This document shows positions 1 to 8,801 of a DNA stretch of 64,000 bases, piece after piece. The DNA comes from Comamonas odontotermitis (GTDB lineage: Bacteria > Pseudomonadota > Gammaproteobacteria > Burkholderiales > Burkholderiaceae_C). The notes beneath the pieces were generated by a model. The model made no database searches. It was given only the letters and a program-made list of their open reading frames with translations, and was not told the DNA's origin. The stretch is from assembly GCF_020080045.1 (NCBI RefSeq), contig NZ_CP083452.1, forward strand, positions 253,001 to 317,000, read 5' to 3'. Each line of letters starts with the position of its first letter. Positions within the stretch are counted from its first letter, which is position 1. The translations under genes were made by a program, and so were the position numbers.

Positions 1-234
1 GCCGCCAAAGCTCTTCATGATGTCCAGGCCCGGACGCATCCACAGGTGGAAGGTGTTGCCCAGAATGATCTGCGCGCCCATTTCATGCAGGCTGCGTGGC
101 ATGACGCCCTTGACGGTGCCATAGGTGCCCACGGGCATGAAGATGGGGGTCTGCACCACGCCATGGTTGAGCGTGAGCGTGCCACGGCGCGCGTGGCTGG
201 TCGGGTCGGTCTTGAGCAGGTCGAATTGCAGCAT
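1..234 (-). CDS. tgt: Queuine tRNA-ribosyltransferase, N-terminal part (cut by window edge)
   Basis: The first 78 codons of Tgt, which exchanges guanine-34 for the queuosine precursor preQ1 in the anticodon of GUN tRNAs. The reading frame is open from ATG at 234 down to base 1. The encoded protein has the family N-terminus: a basic 'HARRGTLTL' strand followed by '[16 protein letters not shown]' and '[12 protein letters not shown]', which belong to the conserved TIM-barrel start of bacterial Tgt. The catalytic aspartates and zinc site lie beyond the window. It diverges from the universal stress gene across 126 bp that should hold both promoters. The frame is too near the edge to judge the operon. 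Confidence 0.93.
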   Translation of the reverse strand, partial: MLQFDLLKTDPTSHARRGTLTLNHGVVQTPIFMPVGTYGTVKGVMPRSLHEMGAQIILGNTFHLWMRPGLDIMKSFGG

Positions 235-360
235 AACCGCGCATTTTCGCAGATGTGCCGAGAGCCCTGCAGCGCGGCAGATTTTGCCGTGCTGGTACCT
301 CAGGCTTTGCGGCGCAGGCGTCTACACTGGGCCTATTGCCATTACGCCAAGGAGCGAGCC

Positions 361-801
361 ATGTTGACCATGATGATTGCGGTAGACGGATCCGAGCATT
401 CGCTGGAGGCCGTGCGCCACGGGCTGCACCTGATCGGCCAGGGCCTGCGCGCCCAGGTGGTGCTGGGCCATGTGCAGGAAAGCGCCACCCTGACGGAGCT
501 GGCCACCGTTGGGCCCGCAGCCGCTGCGGATGCCAGCGTGGATGCAGGCATGGATTTGCTGGCGCCAGCCGTCGCGCTTTTGCGCGCCGCCAGTGTCGAT
601 CATGAGGTGGACGTGCGCATCGGCGATGTCTACCCGACGCTGCTGGAGATTGCGGAAGAGCACGAATCTGCCATGATCCTGATCGGCTCTACCGGCGAAG
701 GCGCGCTGTCGCGTATCTTTCTGGGATCGGTGGGCAGTGACCTCGTGCGCCACAGCCAGGTGCCGGTCACCGTTGTGAAAGTGCCGTACACGGACGACTG
801 A
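361..801 (+). CDS. Universal stress protein UspA family, single domain
   Basis: A 146-residue single-domain Usp protein. The start at 361 is chosen because AGGAGCG lies just upstream and the product begins with the family's first strand 'MMIAVDGSEHSLEA'. The C-terminal half carries the nucleotide-binding signature as 'LIGSTGEGALSRIFLGSVG', a near-canonical G-2x-G-9x-G(S/T) loop, so ATP binding is likely. The last strand 'VPVTVVKVP' is typical. An upstream in-frame extension to base 46 is antisense to tgt and is not believed. Its role is general stress survival in the cytoplasm; the specific signal is unknown. It is convergent with the neighbouring LLM gene, 26 bp away. Confidence 0.9.
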   Translation: MLTMMIAVDGSEHSLEAVRHGLHLIGQGLRAQVVLGHVQESATLTELATVGPAAAADASVDAGMDLLAPAVALLRAASVDHEVDVRIGDVYPTLLEIAEEHESAMILIGSTGEGALSRIFLGSVGSDLVRHSQVPVTVVKVPYTDD

Positions 802-827
802 TGCCATCGGCAAGCACCTTGATGCAT

Positions 828-1865
828 TCAACCGCCCACGGTCTGCTGCGCATGGGTGTGCTGCCAGCCCAGGGTTGGCGCGATGCGCTCGGTGAAATCA
901 CTCAGGATCTGCAGGTAGTCCTCGTGCGGCAGGTTGTAGGGTAGCTCCAGCCGCAATTCGTCAACCAGAGGTAACACCGGATCAACCAGGAGCGACTCCA
1001 GAATCTGCGCACTGCTTCCCACCAGATCGCGTGCAAACAGCACCCGGCGTTCCCCCTGCGGTGCCAGCGTGCGTGCATGGCGGCCCTCGGCAAAGGCTTG
1101 GTAGCGCTTGCGGCTGCCCGCATCGGCGCTGTCGGTGGGCACGATCACCCGGCCCAGGGCCACCCGTGGGGCGTGTGGCGCCGTCCAGTGATTGCGAAAG
1201 CGCTGCAACTGGGCGAGCTGCGTTTCGAAGAAATGGTCGCTGTGCTCGCCCCGGTTCAGATTGCCGATCAGCAGATGCAAGCCGTTGCGCCCGGCCCATT
1301 CAGCCGAGTGCAGGGAGCCGCCGCCATACCACAGGCGGTGCGCCAGGCCCGCTGCGTGTGGATAGATGCGGGGGGTGTGCTGGCCGGCTGGCGATTGCAC
1401 CACGGCGCCTTCGGGCCCCAGGGACTGTCCCTGCAGGTTGCGGCGCAGGCGCGCGACGCGCTCGTGTGAGAAGTCGATGTGTGCGGGATCTCCGTCATAC
1501 AGGTGCACGCCCAGCAGATCGCCATGGTTGGGTGCCCCGGCGCTCACCCCGACCTGGAGCCTGCCTTGCGAGAGCACATCGACAGTGGAGAGATCTTCAG
1601 CCAGACGGAAAGGGTTTTCATACCCCAGCTGAATGACGGCGCAGCCCAGCTCCATACGCTCTGTGCGCTGGGTTGCTGCGGCCAGCAAGGTAGGGGCAGA
1701 CGAAACAGCGGGCTCCAGATGGCGCTGGCGCACCCAGCCTCCGTCAAAGCCCAGCTGTTCACCGTATTCGAACAATTGCAGCGTGTGCTCGAGCCCGGAC
1801 CAGGGCGCGTTCTCCGCATGGTTGCCCGGCGTGAGGAATGCGATGCGGGAGATATGGATGCTCAT
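828..1865 (-). CDS. LLM-class flavin-dependent oxidoreductase (luciferase-like monooxygenase), last gene of S-compound salvage operon
   Basis: A 345-residue luciferase-like TIM-barrel monooxygenase, expected to use FMNH2 (or another reduced flavin) and O2. Visible family features are the N-terminal barrel strand 'ISRIAFLTPGNH', 'FDGGWVRQRHLEP' in the position of the usual substrate/flavin His region, and 'DLSTVDVLSQGRLQVGVSAG', the LLM hallmark before the flavin phosphate site. It is the distal gene of the minus-strand operon, 35 bp after the second binding protein. By position and family it resembles CmoO/YtmO of the Bacillus S-(2-succino)cysteine operon; that role is inferred from context. 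Confidence 0.82.
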   Translation of the reverse strand: MSIHISRIAFLTPGNHAENAPWSGLEHTLQLFEYGEQLGFDGGWVRQRHLEPAVSSAPTLLAAATQRTERMELGCAVIQLGYENPFRLAEDLSTVDVLSQGRLQVGVSAGAPNHGDLLGVHLYDGDPAHIDFSHERVARLRRNLQGQSLGPEGAVVQSPAGQHTPRIYPHAAGLAHRLWYGGGSLHSAEWAGRNGLHLLIGNLNRGEHSDHFFETQLAQLQRFRNHWTAPHAPRVALGRVIVPTDSADAGSRKRYQAFAEGRHARTLAPQGERRVLFARDLVGSSAQILESLLVDPVLPLVDELRLELPYNLPHEDYLQILSDFTERIAPTLGWQHTHAQQTVGG

Positions 1866-1900
1866 GGAGAGGCCTGCATAAAGAAGATTGAAGGCATGGG

Positions 1901-2851
1901 TCAGAACTTGGGCAGTCCCGGTGGATTGGTCTCCGAGCGGGGCAGGGCCTCTTCAGCGAGCTTCCAGCGGCCCAACACCTGCGCGTACTGGCCGCTTTTG
2001 ATCAAGCCGTTGGCGGCCTGCGTCAAGGCATCAGCCAGGCCACTGCCTTTGCGGGTGGTGATGGCCACATCCGACTTGTTGGGCCAGCCTGCGTTGACGG
2101 TGCCCACGAGGCGTATCTGCCCATCCCTGGTCGCCTGGTAGGCCTGCGGCGCGTTGGGGTTGAAGTTCACATCCGCCCGGCCAGACACGAGGGCGAGCGT
2201 GCGCGCGGCTTCGTCGTCGTAGTACTGCAGCTCGGCCGGTTTCAGGCCCGCTGCAATGTTCAGGCGGTTCCATTCCAGCGCGATGCGCTCCTGGTTGGTG
2301 CCCGATGCCGATATCACGCGCAGGCCTGCAATGTCCTTGGGCTCCTTGATCGAGGTGATCTTGCTGCCGGCCTTGACATAGAAGCCGTGCAGGCCCAGGC
2401 GGTAGGTCGAAAAATCGAACTTCTCCTTGCGTTGCTCGGTTACGCCGACGTTGGAGATCACCGCATCGTATTTGCCCGAAGTCAACCCAAGCGGCCAGTC
2501 TGCCCAGGCAATCGGCTGCAGATCCAGCTTCAGCCCCAACGCATCGGCGATGAGCAGGATGAAGTCCGGGTCAAAGCCCACGATGGTTTTTGCATCGGTG
2601 GCATAGGTGCCGGTGGGTGGCGCCGCAGGATGGATGGCCACGGTCAGCACGCCGGATTTCACGAATTTGAAGTCCTTGGAGAGGGCGGCAATTGCGGTCT
2701 CGTCCTTGGGTGCGCGCAGACGCCCCTTCTGCTCGGGGCTCAGATCCACGGCAGTCTGTGCATGCAAGGCGCTGCAGACTGACAGAACGGCAGACAGGAC
2801 GAGGCGGCGGTGGAGATTCTTCATGGTGAATGGGGTGTGTGCGGTTTTCAT
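1901..2851 (-). CDS. Amino-acid-type ABC transporter substrate-binding protein (second tandem copy)
   Basis: A 316-residue periplasmic binding protein of the polar amino acid family (SBP_bac_3). The signal peptide is 'LVLSAVLSVCSALHAQ'. The mature part shows 'GFDPDFILLIADALGL', '[33 protein letters not shown]' split over the ligand-binding lobes, and 'SGTNQERIALEWN'. The start at 2851 overlaps the stop of the upstream paralogue (ATGA), suggesting translational coupling; an internal ATG at 2824 would also give a good signal peptide. It is a close paralogue of the 2848-3774 product over its whole length. It probably delivers a cysteine-like thioether amino acid to the fused permease-ATPase. Confidence 0.88.
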   Translation of the reverse strand: MKTAHTPFTMKNLHRRLVLSAVLSVCSALHAQTAVDLSPEQKGRLRAPKDETAIAALSKDFKFVKSGVLTVAIHPAAPPTGTYATDAKTIVGFDPDFILLIADALGLKLDLQPIAWADWPLGLTSGKYDAVISNVGVTEQRKEKFDFSTYRLGLHGFYVKAGSKITSIKEPKDIAGLRVISASGTNQERIALEWNRLNIAAGLKPAELQYYDDEAARTLALVSGRADVNFNPNAPQAYQATRDGQIRLVGTVNAGWPNKSDVAITTRKGSGLADALTQAANGLIKSGQYAQVLGRWKLAEEALPRSETNPPGLPKF

Positions 2852-3774
2852 TTCCGGGGCAGGCCGGGCGGGTTGGTGCGCGATGCCGTGATGGCCTCGG
2901 ATTGCAGGCTCCAGCGTTCCAGCGCCTTGGCGTAGTTGCCGTTGCCGATCTGCGCGTTGAGTGCGGTGGTGATGGCATCGGCAATGCCCGAGCCTTTGCG
3001 CGAAGTGACTGCGATTTCAGCCGACTGTGGCCAGCCGCCCGAGAACAGGCCGACAAGACGCGTCTTTCCATCGCGGGCGTTGTAGGCAGCAATGCCATTG
3101 GGCGCGAAATACGTATCTGCCCGGCCCGAAGCCAGGGCCAGATACAGCACCACATCGTCGTCGTAGTACTGCACTTCCACCGGCTTGAGGCCGGCCTTGA
3201 TGTTCTGCTCATTCCAGCGCAGCAGCACTTGCTCCTGGTTGGTGCTGGCGCCGACGATCACCTTGAGGCCAGCGACATCCTTGGGTTCCTTGATGGCCTG
3301 CACCTTGCTGTTCCTGGCGACGTAGAAACCCAGGGTGTCATTGCGGTAGGTCGAGAAATCGAACTTCTCCTTGCGCTCCTCGGTCACCGTGACGTTGGAG
3401 ATCACCACATCGAACTTTCCCGATTGCAGGCCCAGAGGCCAGTCGGCCCAGGCCACTGATACCAGCTCCAGCCTGCGGCCCAGGCTGTCGGCCACCAGTT
3501 GGGCGATGTCGGGGGCGTTGCCCACCGGGGTCTTGTTGTCGGTGGCGTACGCGCCAAACGGCAGGCGGCCCGTGGTGGTACCCACCACGAGAGCACCTTC
3601 CTTGGCAAACCTGAACTGCGGGTTGAGCTGGCGAATGGCTTCCTCCACCTTGTCGGACCGTGGACGGCCAGCCTGCTCGGGGCTCAGGTCGGGAGCGGCG
3701 GGCTGCGCCCAGACAGGCAGAGCAAGCAGGGACAGCGCTGCGACTGTGGTGTGGATCAGATGACGACGTTGCAT
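2848..3774 (-). CDS. Amino-acid-type ABC transporter substrate-binding protein (first tandem copy)
   Basis: A 308-residue SBP_bac_3 periplasmic protein with signal peptide '[11 protein letters not shown]'. It has the same block order as its neighbour ('[11 protein letters not shown]', '[30 protein letters not shown]', '[16 protein letters not shown]', 'NPPGLP' at the C-terminus), so the two genes arose by tandem duplication. It follows the transporter gene by 44 bp and overlaps the next gene by 4 bp. Bacillus tcyJ-tcyK, the binding proteins of the sulfur-compound importer in the S-(2-succino)cysteine operon, are likewise a tandem pair. The ligand is inferred, not seen. Confidence 0.88.
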   Translation of the reverse strand: MQRRHLIHTTVAALSLLALPVWAQPAAPDLSPEQAGRPRSDKVEEAIRQLNPQFRFAKEGALVVGTTTGRLPFGAYATDNKTPVGNAPDIAQLVADSLGRRLELVSVAWADWPLGLQSGKFDVVISNVTVTEERKEKFDFSTYRNDTLGFYVARNSKVQAIKEPKDVAGLKVIVGASTNQEQVLLRWNEQNIKAGLKPVEVQYYDDDVVLYLALASGRADTYFAPNGIAAYNARDGKTRLVGLFSGGWPQSAEIAVTSRKGSGIADAITTALNAQIGNGNYAKALERWSLQSEAITASRTNPPGLPRK

Positions 3775-3818
3775 GTTCTCGATTCTTCGATGTCAGTGGG
3801 AAGGAATGGTTTGGCGAT

Positions 3819-5630
3819 CTACAGCACCTTGGCGAGGAACTCGCGAAGGCGCGGGTGGTCGGGCTGCTGCAGTACTTTGTGGGGGTGGCCGCTTTCGATG
3901 ATGCGGCCCTGGTCCATGAAGACCACGGTGTCTGCCACCTCACGGGCAAAGCCGATTTCATGGGTAACGATGAGCAAGGTGGTGCCAGTGCGGGCCAGCT
4001 CCTTGATCACATCGAGTACCTCGTTGACCAGCTCGGGATCGAGAGCCGAGGTGGGCTCGTCAAACAACAGCACCTTGGGCTTGAGCGCCAGTGCCCGGGC
4101 GATGGCCACACGCTGCTGCTGGCCGCCGGACAGCTGGCGAGGGAAAGCGTCTGCCTTGTGCGCAAGGCCTACACGGGCCAGCAGCTCCCGGGCCAGTGCT
4201 TCGGCTTCGGCACGGGGTAGGCCACGCACCGAGACAGGTGCTTCCGCCACGTTGTCCAGCACGCTCAGGTGCGGGAAGAGGTTGAAATTCTGGAACACCA
4301 TGCCCACATCGGCGCGGCGGGCAAGGATGTCCTTTTCCTTCAGTTCATACAAGGTGTCGCCGTCCTGACGGTAACCCACCAGGTCTCCGTCAATGCCGAT
4401 GAATCCGCTGTCCACCCGCTCCAGATGGTTGATGGAGCGCAGCAGCGTGGACTTGCCCGAGCCCGACTGGCCCAGGATGACCGTCACGCTGCCTGAAGGA
4501 ACGTGCAGCGACACATTGTTGAGCACGCGAACGCCGTTATAGCTTTTGGAGACGGCCTGCACCTCGACATTCCCACCACGGGTGTTGGTATGGGTCCATG
4601 CAGCGGCGCGCGCAGGGGGCTCGTCGGTGGCTGCCGGGGCTGCGTTTGCGGAGGGCGCTGCTGCAGGGCGCAGCCAGGCCCAGGCCCGCCCCAGCAAGGT
4701 GGGAGGCAGCTGGCGTAGCGCGCCGCGTGCGTAGTGGCGCTCCACTTGCGCCTGAATAACGGAGAGCACCGAGAGAATGATCAGGTACCAGACGGTCGCC
4801 ACCATCAGCAGAGGGATCACTTCCAGGTTGCGGCGGTAGATGATCTGGATCGTGTAGAACAGCTCGGGCAGGGCCAGGATGTAGGCGTTGGATGTGCCCT
4901 TGGCCAGACCGATGATGTCGTTGAACGCAGAAGGCAGGATGGAGCGCATGGCCTGAGGCAGGACGATGCGGAAGGCCTGGCGGCGGCGCGGCAGGCCCAG
5001 TGCGGCGGCGGCCTCATGCTGGCCCTGGTCCACCGAAAGAATGCCGCCACGGATGATCTCGGAAGAGTAAGCCGCCTGGTTCAGCGTCAGCCCGATCACC
5101 GCTGCCAGAAACGGGGTGACCAGTTGCGTGGTGCTCCACTCGGCCCAGGTGATATTGGTGAAAGGAACGCCCAGCCATACGGTCTCGTACAGGTAGCCCA
5201 GGTTGTTCAGAATGAGTAGCAGCACGATGAGCGGAATGGAGCGGAAGATCCACACAAACGTCCAGGCCAGTGCGCGCAGCAGCGGTGAACGCGAGACGCG
5301 CGCCAATGCCAGGCCGGTGCCCAGCGTGAAGCCCAGCGCCGCCCCCAGTGCTGTCAGCACGAGTGTGCGGCCCAGGCCCACCAGCACGGGTTCGGCAAAA
5401 AACCATTCTGCAAATACCGGCCAGCCCCAGCGGGGGTTGCCGAGCACGGAGTTCAGAACGGCGCCAATCAGAATCAGCGAAATGATGGTGCCAATGGTGC
5501 GTGCAGGGTAGCGCGCTGGAACAATGCGCAGCGACGCATAGTCGCTGCGGCGTGAAGCAGGTGCCGGTGCGGGTGCTGTGGGTGCCTGCTCGATGGCGAC
5601 GTTGGGTGGTGCCAGGGTGGTGGTGTTCAT
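3819..5630 (-). CDS. Fused amino-acid ABC transporter permease and ATPase
   Basis: A 603-residue fusion. Residues about 1-45 are a Pro/Ala-rich cytoplasmic leader. About 50-300 form a HisM-type permease with several membrane segments and the EAA-like loop '[22 protein letters not shown]'. After an Ala/Pro linker (about 310-345), the rest is a polar-amino-acid ATPase with Walker A 'GQSGSGKST' near residue 385, signature '[15 protein letters not shown]' and Walker B '[12 protein letters not shown]'. In most bacteria these are separate proteins (TcyM/TcyN, GlnP/GlnQ). With two binding proteins encoded downstream and no separate permease nearby, a homodimer of this fusion should make the complete membrane unit. 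Confidence 0.93.
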   Translation of the reverse strand: MNTTTLAPPNVAIEQAPTAPAPAPASRRSDYASLRIVPARYPARTIGTIISLILIGAVLNSVLGNPRWGWPVFAEWFFAEPVLVGLGRTLVLTALGAALGFTLGTGLALARVSRSPLLRALAWTFVWIFRSIPLIVLLLILNNLGYLYETVWLGVPFTNITWAEWSTTQLVTPFLAAVIGLTLNQAAYSSEIIRGGILSVDQGQHEAAAALGLPRRRQAFRIVLPQAMRSILPSAFNDIIGLAKGTSNAYILALPELFYTIQIIYRRNLEVIPLLMVATVWYLIILSVLSVIQAQVERHYARGALRQLPPTLLGRAWAWLRPAAAPSANAAPAATDEPPARAAAWTHTNTRGGNVEVQAVSKSYNGVRVLNNVSLHVPSGSVTVILGQSGSGKSTLLRSINHLERVDSGFIGIDGDLVGYRQDGDTLYELKEKDILARRADVGMVFQNFNLFPHLSVLDNVAEAPVSVRGLPRAEAEALARELLARVGLAHKADAFPRQLSGGQQQRVAIARALALKPKVLLFDEPTSALDPELVNEVLDVIKELARTGTTLLIVTHEIGFAREVADTVVFMDQGRIIESGHPHKVLQQPDHPRLREFLAKVL

Positions 5631-5654
5631 GGTGCAGTTTGTTTCTAGTGGGAC

Positions 5655-6212
5655 TCAGACTCCGGCGAGCAGCGGCGCTTGCAGTGCGTTTGAGGAGTGC
5701 AGGTGCGGATGGTTGTGGAGCGCGGAAGACAGGTGCTTTTCAAAAGGCAGTTTTCGCAACGCCTGCAGATCTGCGCCGGGGTCGAACAGACGCTGGTAGC
5801 CATGGCCGAGGTACAGCCCCACGGCTTCGGGCTGGCGAAAGCCTGTAGTGAGAAAGATCCGTTGGTAGCCCTGGCGCAAGGCCTGCGCTTCCAGCTCGGC
5901 CAGGACCGAACTCGCCAAACCCTGGCGGCGCAGACGGCTGTCCGTCCAGATGCGTTTGAACTCTGCGGTGTCCGCATCCAAGCGCTTGAACGCACCACCC
6001 GCGACGGCGTGCCCGTTGCGCAGCAGCAGCAGAAAATTGCCGCCCTGGGCGGGTGTAAACACTTCGGCCGGGTAGCGCTGGATTTCCGGAACACCTGATT
6101 CCTGCAGATAGAAATCGCCATAGCGGCTTTCATACTCTCGCCCCAATTCCTCGATCAAAGGCTGGGCGCGCGGGTCTTGCAAGCTGGTGTAGACAAAGAT
6201 GTCAGAGCGCAT
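5655..6212 (-). CDS. GNAT-family N-acetyltransferase
   Basis: A 185-residue GNAT acetyltransferase. The start at 6212 is preferred because AAGGAG lies five bases upstream, although the frame is open to 6230, where it would overlap the M20 gene. The acetyl-CoA-binding motif is visible as 'RLRRQGLASSVLAELEAQA' (R-x-x-G-x-A type), followed by 'LTTGFRQPEAVGLYLGHGYQRL', the usual beta5-alpha4 part. It sits between the deacylase and the transporter. In the Bacillus model the acetyltransferase SnaA (YtmI) protects the amino group of S-(2-succino)cysteine before oxidation. That role is likely here, but the substrate is inferred. Confidence 0.85.
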   Translation of the reverse strand: MRSDIFVYTSLQDPRAQPLIEELGREYESRYGDFYLQESGVPEIQRYPAEVFTPAQGGNFLLLLRNGHAVAGGAFKRLDADTAEFKRIWTDSRLRRQGLASSVLAELEAQALRQGYQRIFLTTGFRQPEAVGLYLGHGYQRLFDPGADLQALRKLPFEKHLSSALHNHPHLHSSNALQAPLLAGV

Positions 6213-6226
6213 GAAAACTCCTTGAA

Positions 6227-7438
6227 TCATGGGGCGAGAAAGCGCTCTACCAGGTGCACCCAGTAGGCGGCGGCCGGTGCCAGAACGGCGTCGTTGAAGT
6301 CATACCGGGGGTTGTGCAGAGAAGCGCTTTCGCCGTTGCCCAAAAACAGGAAGCTGCCGGGCCTGGCTTGCAGCAGGTAGGCAAAATCCTCGCTGGCAGT
6401 GCGGGGGCGAAAGTGCAAATCCACAAAGTCCTCCCCCAGTGCATCCATGGCCACATCGCGCGCAAACTGTGTCTCCTGCGGGTGGTTGATGACAGGCGGA
6501 AAGCCGTTCTTGAAATCCACATGGGCCTGCGCGCCCAGGCTTTCCGCCTGGGCTTGCGCCAATTCCCGCAAGCGGTTTTTCAGCGTGCTGCGTACCTCGG
6601 GCTTGAACGAGCGCGCCGTGAGCTGCAGCTCCACCTGATCGGGGATGACATTGGCCGCATGGCCGCCGTGGATGGAGCCCACCGTGACCACCCCCATCTC
6701 CAGCGGATCGACGTTGCGGGAGACCACGCTCTGCAAGGCGGTGATCACATGTGCGCTTGCCAGAACCGGATCGACAGCCTGGTGCGGCTCGGCGCCGTGG
6801 CCGCCCTGGCCGGTGATGGTGACCTTGGCATAGTCGATTGAAGCCATGGCGGGGCCTTCCACGCAGCCCAGGTGCCCGGCGCGAACGCCCGGCCAGTTGT
6901 GCAGGCCATAGATGGCGTCGCAGGGAAAGCGCTCGAACAGCCCTTCGCTGATCATCTTTTTGGCGCCTGCGCCCAGTTCTTCCGCAGGCTGAAAAATCAG
7001 GTGCAGCGTGCCATCGAAATTACCTTGCTCGGCCAGAAAGCGGGCAGCTGCCAGCAGAATGGCGGTGTGGCCATCGTGGCCGCAGGCATGCATCACGCCT
7101 GCATTCTGGCTGGCATAGGGCAGGCCGGTGGCTTCCTGGATCGGCAGCGCGTCCATGTCGGCGCGCAGGCCCAGGGTTCTGCCGCCCTGGCCTTTTTTCA
7201 GCCGGCCAACGACCCCCGTTCCAGCGATGCCGGTAAACACCTCGTAGCCCCATTCGGCCAGAACTCTGGCCACGAGGGCAGAGGTTCGATGCTCCTGAAA
7301 CGATAGCTCGGGGTGCTGGTGGATATCGCGGCGCAGGGCAATGAAGCTCTGTGCATGGCGGGCGATGCCGTTCTCCACCCGCAGGCGGTCTGTGCTGCGA
7401 ATCTGGGCGGCGGGTTCGGTGATGGCGGCGCTGTTCAT
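6227..7438 (-). CDS. M20-family amidohydrolase / N-acyl-amino-acid deacylase
   Basis: A 403-residue zinc metallopeptidase of the M20D (hippurate hydrolase, IAA-amino acid hydrolase) type. Metal ligands and catalytic groups are visible: 'RADMDALP' at 92-99, 'MHACGHDGHT' at 116-125 and 'QPAEELGAGAKKMI' near 150, then the dimerisation domain ('GQGGHGAEPHQAVDP'). Its start shares one base with the stop of the upstream NtaA-family gene. In S-alkylcysteine salvage this position is held by SndA/YxeP, which removes the N-acetyl group to release cysteine. Hippurate or another N-acyl amino acid is an alternative substrate. Confidence 0.92.
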   Translation of the reverse strand: MNSAAITEPAAQIRSTDRLRVENGIARHAQSFIALRRDIHQHPELSFQEHRTSALVARVLAEWGYEVFTGIAGTGVVGRLKKGQGGRTLGLRADMDALPIQEATGLPYASQNAGVMHACGHDGHTAILLAAARFLAEQGNFDGTLHLIFQPAEELGAGAKKMISEGLFERFPCDAIYGLHNWPGVRAGHLGCVEGPAMASIDYAKVTITGQGGHGAEPHQAVDPVLASAHVITALQSVVSRNVDPLEMGVVTVGSIHGGHAANVIPDQVELQLTARSFKPEVRSTLKNRLRELAQAQAESLGAQAHVDFKNGFPPVINHPQETQFARDVAMDALGEDFVDLHFRPRTASEDFAYLLQARPGSFLFLGNGESASLHNPRYDFNDAVLAPAAAYWVHLVERFLAP

Positions 7439-8781
7439 CAGGCGACCCGTCGGGATTCAAGCGTGTCTTCCACTGTTTCGTACCGGCTGGCCTTGCGCGG
7501 CAGGCCGAGATGGTCGCGCAAGGTCTGGCCTGTCAGCGTGCGCTCATAGCGGCCGCTGGCTTCGAGCTCGGGCAGCACGTGAGTGACGAAGTCATCCAGG
7601 CCCTCGGTGCTGACGGGGAACTGCAGGATGAAGCCGTCTGCTGCGCCTGCATCCACCCAATGGATGATCTGCTCGGCAATTTTCTTGCCTGAACCCACGA
7701 AGTTGGATTTGGGCGTTGCCGCTTGCAGGGCCACCTGGCGCAGGGTCAGCCCTTGCGCCTTGGCATCAGCCTTGATGCGGTCGGTGGTGGAGCGGAAGCT
7801 GTTGCGGCCAATGTCGCCCAGCTCGGGGAAAGGTGCATCCAGCGGGTATTGGGTGAAATCGTGGTGATCGAAGTAGCGGCCCAGGTAGGCCAGCGCTTCA
7901 TCAATGCCGAGCAGGTTGCGCACGCGTTCGTATTTGGCGTTGGCTTCTTCATCGGTGGCGCCGGTCACCACGTTGATGCCCGGGAATATCTTCACATCGC
8001 TGGCCAATCGGCTGTGGCTGATGGCACTGGCCTTGACCTTGCGCGAGAACTCGCGGGTCTCTTCCAGCGACGGCGAATGCGTGAATACGGCGTCTGCGTA
8101 TTTGCCGGCGAGATCAATGCCGGCATCCGAAGAACCGGCCTGGAAGATCACCGGTTGGCCCTGGGGCGAACGCTGGATGTTGAGGGGTCCGGCCACCTGG
8201 AAGAAGCGGCCTTCGTGATCGAGCGTGTGCAGCTTGCTGCGGTCAAAGAACTGGCCGCTGTCGCGGTTGCGGACAAAGGCAGCATCGTCCCAGCTGTCCC
8301 ACAGGCCTTGGGTGACTTGCAGGTATTCATCGGCGATCCGGTAGCGCTGCGCATGTTCGGGGTGCTTGCGGCTGTAGTTCAGCGCCGAGCCTTCGAGCGG
8401 CGTAGTGACCACGTTCCAGCCTGCACGGCCACCACTGATCAGATCGAGCGAGGCGAATTGCCGCGCGACGGTGAAGGGATCGCTGTAGGAGGTGGACACC
8501 GTACCGGCGAGCCCGATTTTGCTGGTGACTGTTGCCAGTGCCGAGAGGATGGAAATCGGCTCGAACCGGTTGAGAAAGTGGGGAATGGATTTTTCGTTGA
8601 TGTAAAGGCCATCGGCCACAAAGGCGAAGGCGATGCCATGGGCCTCGGCCTTCTGGGTGATGCCGATGTAGTGCTGCAGGTTGACGCTGGCGTCTGCCGG
8701 TACGCTGGGATGGCGCCATGCATTCATGTGGGCACCTGCGCCGTGCAGCATCAGGCCGAAACGGATGGGGGATTTGCTCAT
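7438..8781 (-). CDS. NtaA/SnaA/DszA-family FMNH2-dependent monooxygenase
   Basis: A 447-residue two-component flavin monooxygenase of the nitrilotriacetate monooxygenase group. Features are 'FGLMLHGAGAHMNAWRHP' at the N-terminus (the typical His/Trp entry), 'FVADGLYI', 'GTVSTSYSDPFTVARQFASLDLISGGRAGWNVVTT' in the flavin-binding core, 'HEGRFFQVAGPLNI' and 'VIFQAGSSDAGIDLAGKYADAVF'. All are diagnostic of this family, whose members cleave C-N or C-S bonds. It is the counterpart of CmoJ (YtnJ), which attacks N-acetyl-S-(2-succino)cysteine. It needs an FMN reductase, and one is encoded just upstream (10068-10637). Confidence 0.92.
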   Translation of the reverse strand: MSKSPIRFGLMLHGAGAHMNAWRHPSVPADASVNLQHYIGITQKAEAHGIAFAFVADGLYINEKSIPHFLNRFEPISILSALATVTSKIGLAGTVSTSYSDPFTVARQFASLDLISGGRAGWNVVTTPLEGSALNYSRKHPEHAQRYRIADEYLQVTQGLWDSWDDAAFVRNRDSGQFFDRSKLHTLDHEGRFFQVAGPLNIQRSPQGQPVIFQAGSSDAGIDLAGKYADAVFTHSPSLEETREFSRKVKASAISHSRLASDVKIFPGINVVTGATDEEANAKYERVRNLLGIDEALAYLGRYFDHHDFTQYPLDAPFPELGDIGRNSFRSTTDRIKADAKAQGLTLRQVALQAATPKSNFVGSGKKIAEQIIHWVDAGAADGFILQFPVSTEGLDDFVTHVLPELEASGRYERTLTGQTLRDHLGLPRKASRYETVEDTLESRRVA

Positions 8782-8801
8782 GGTGGGCTTTCGGTCAAGG
8801 T

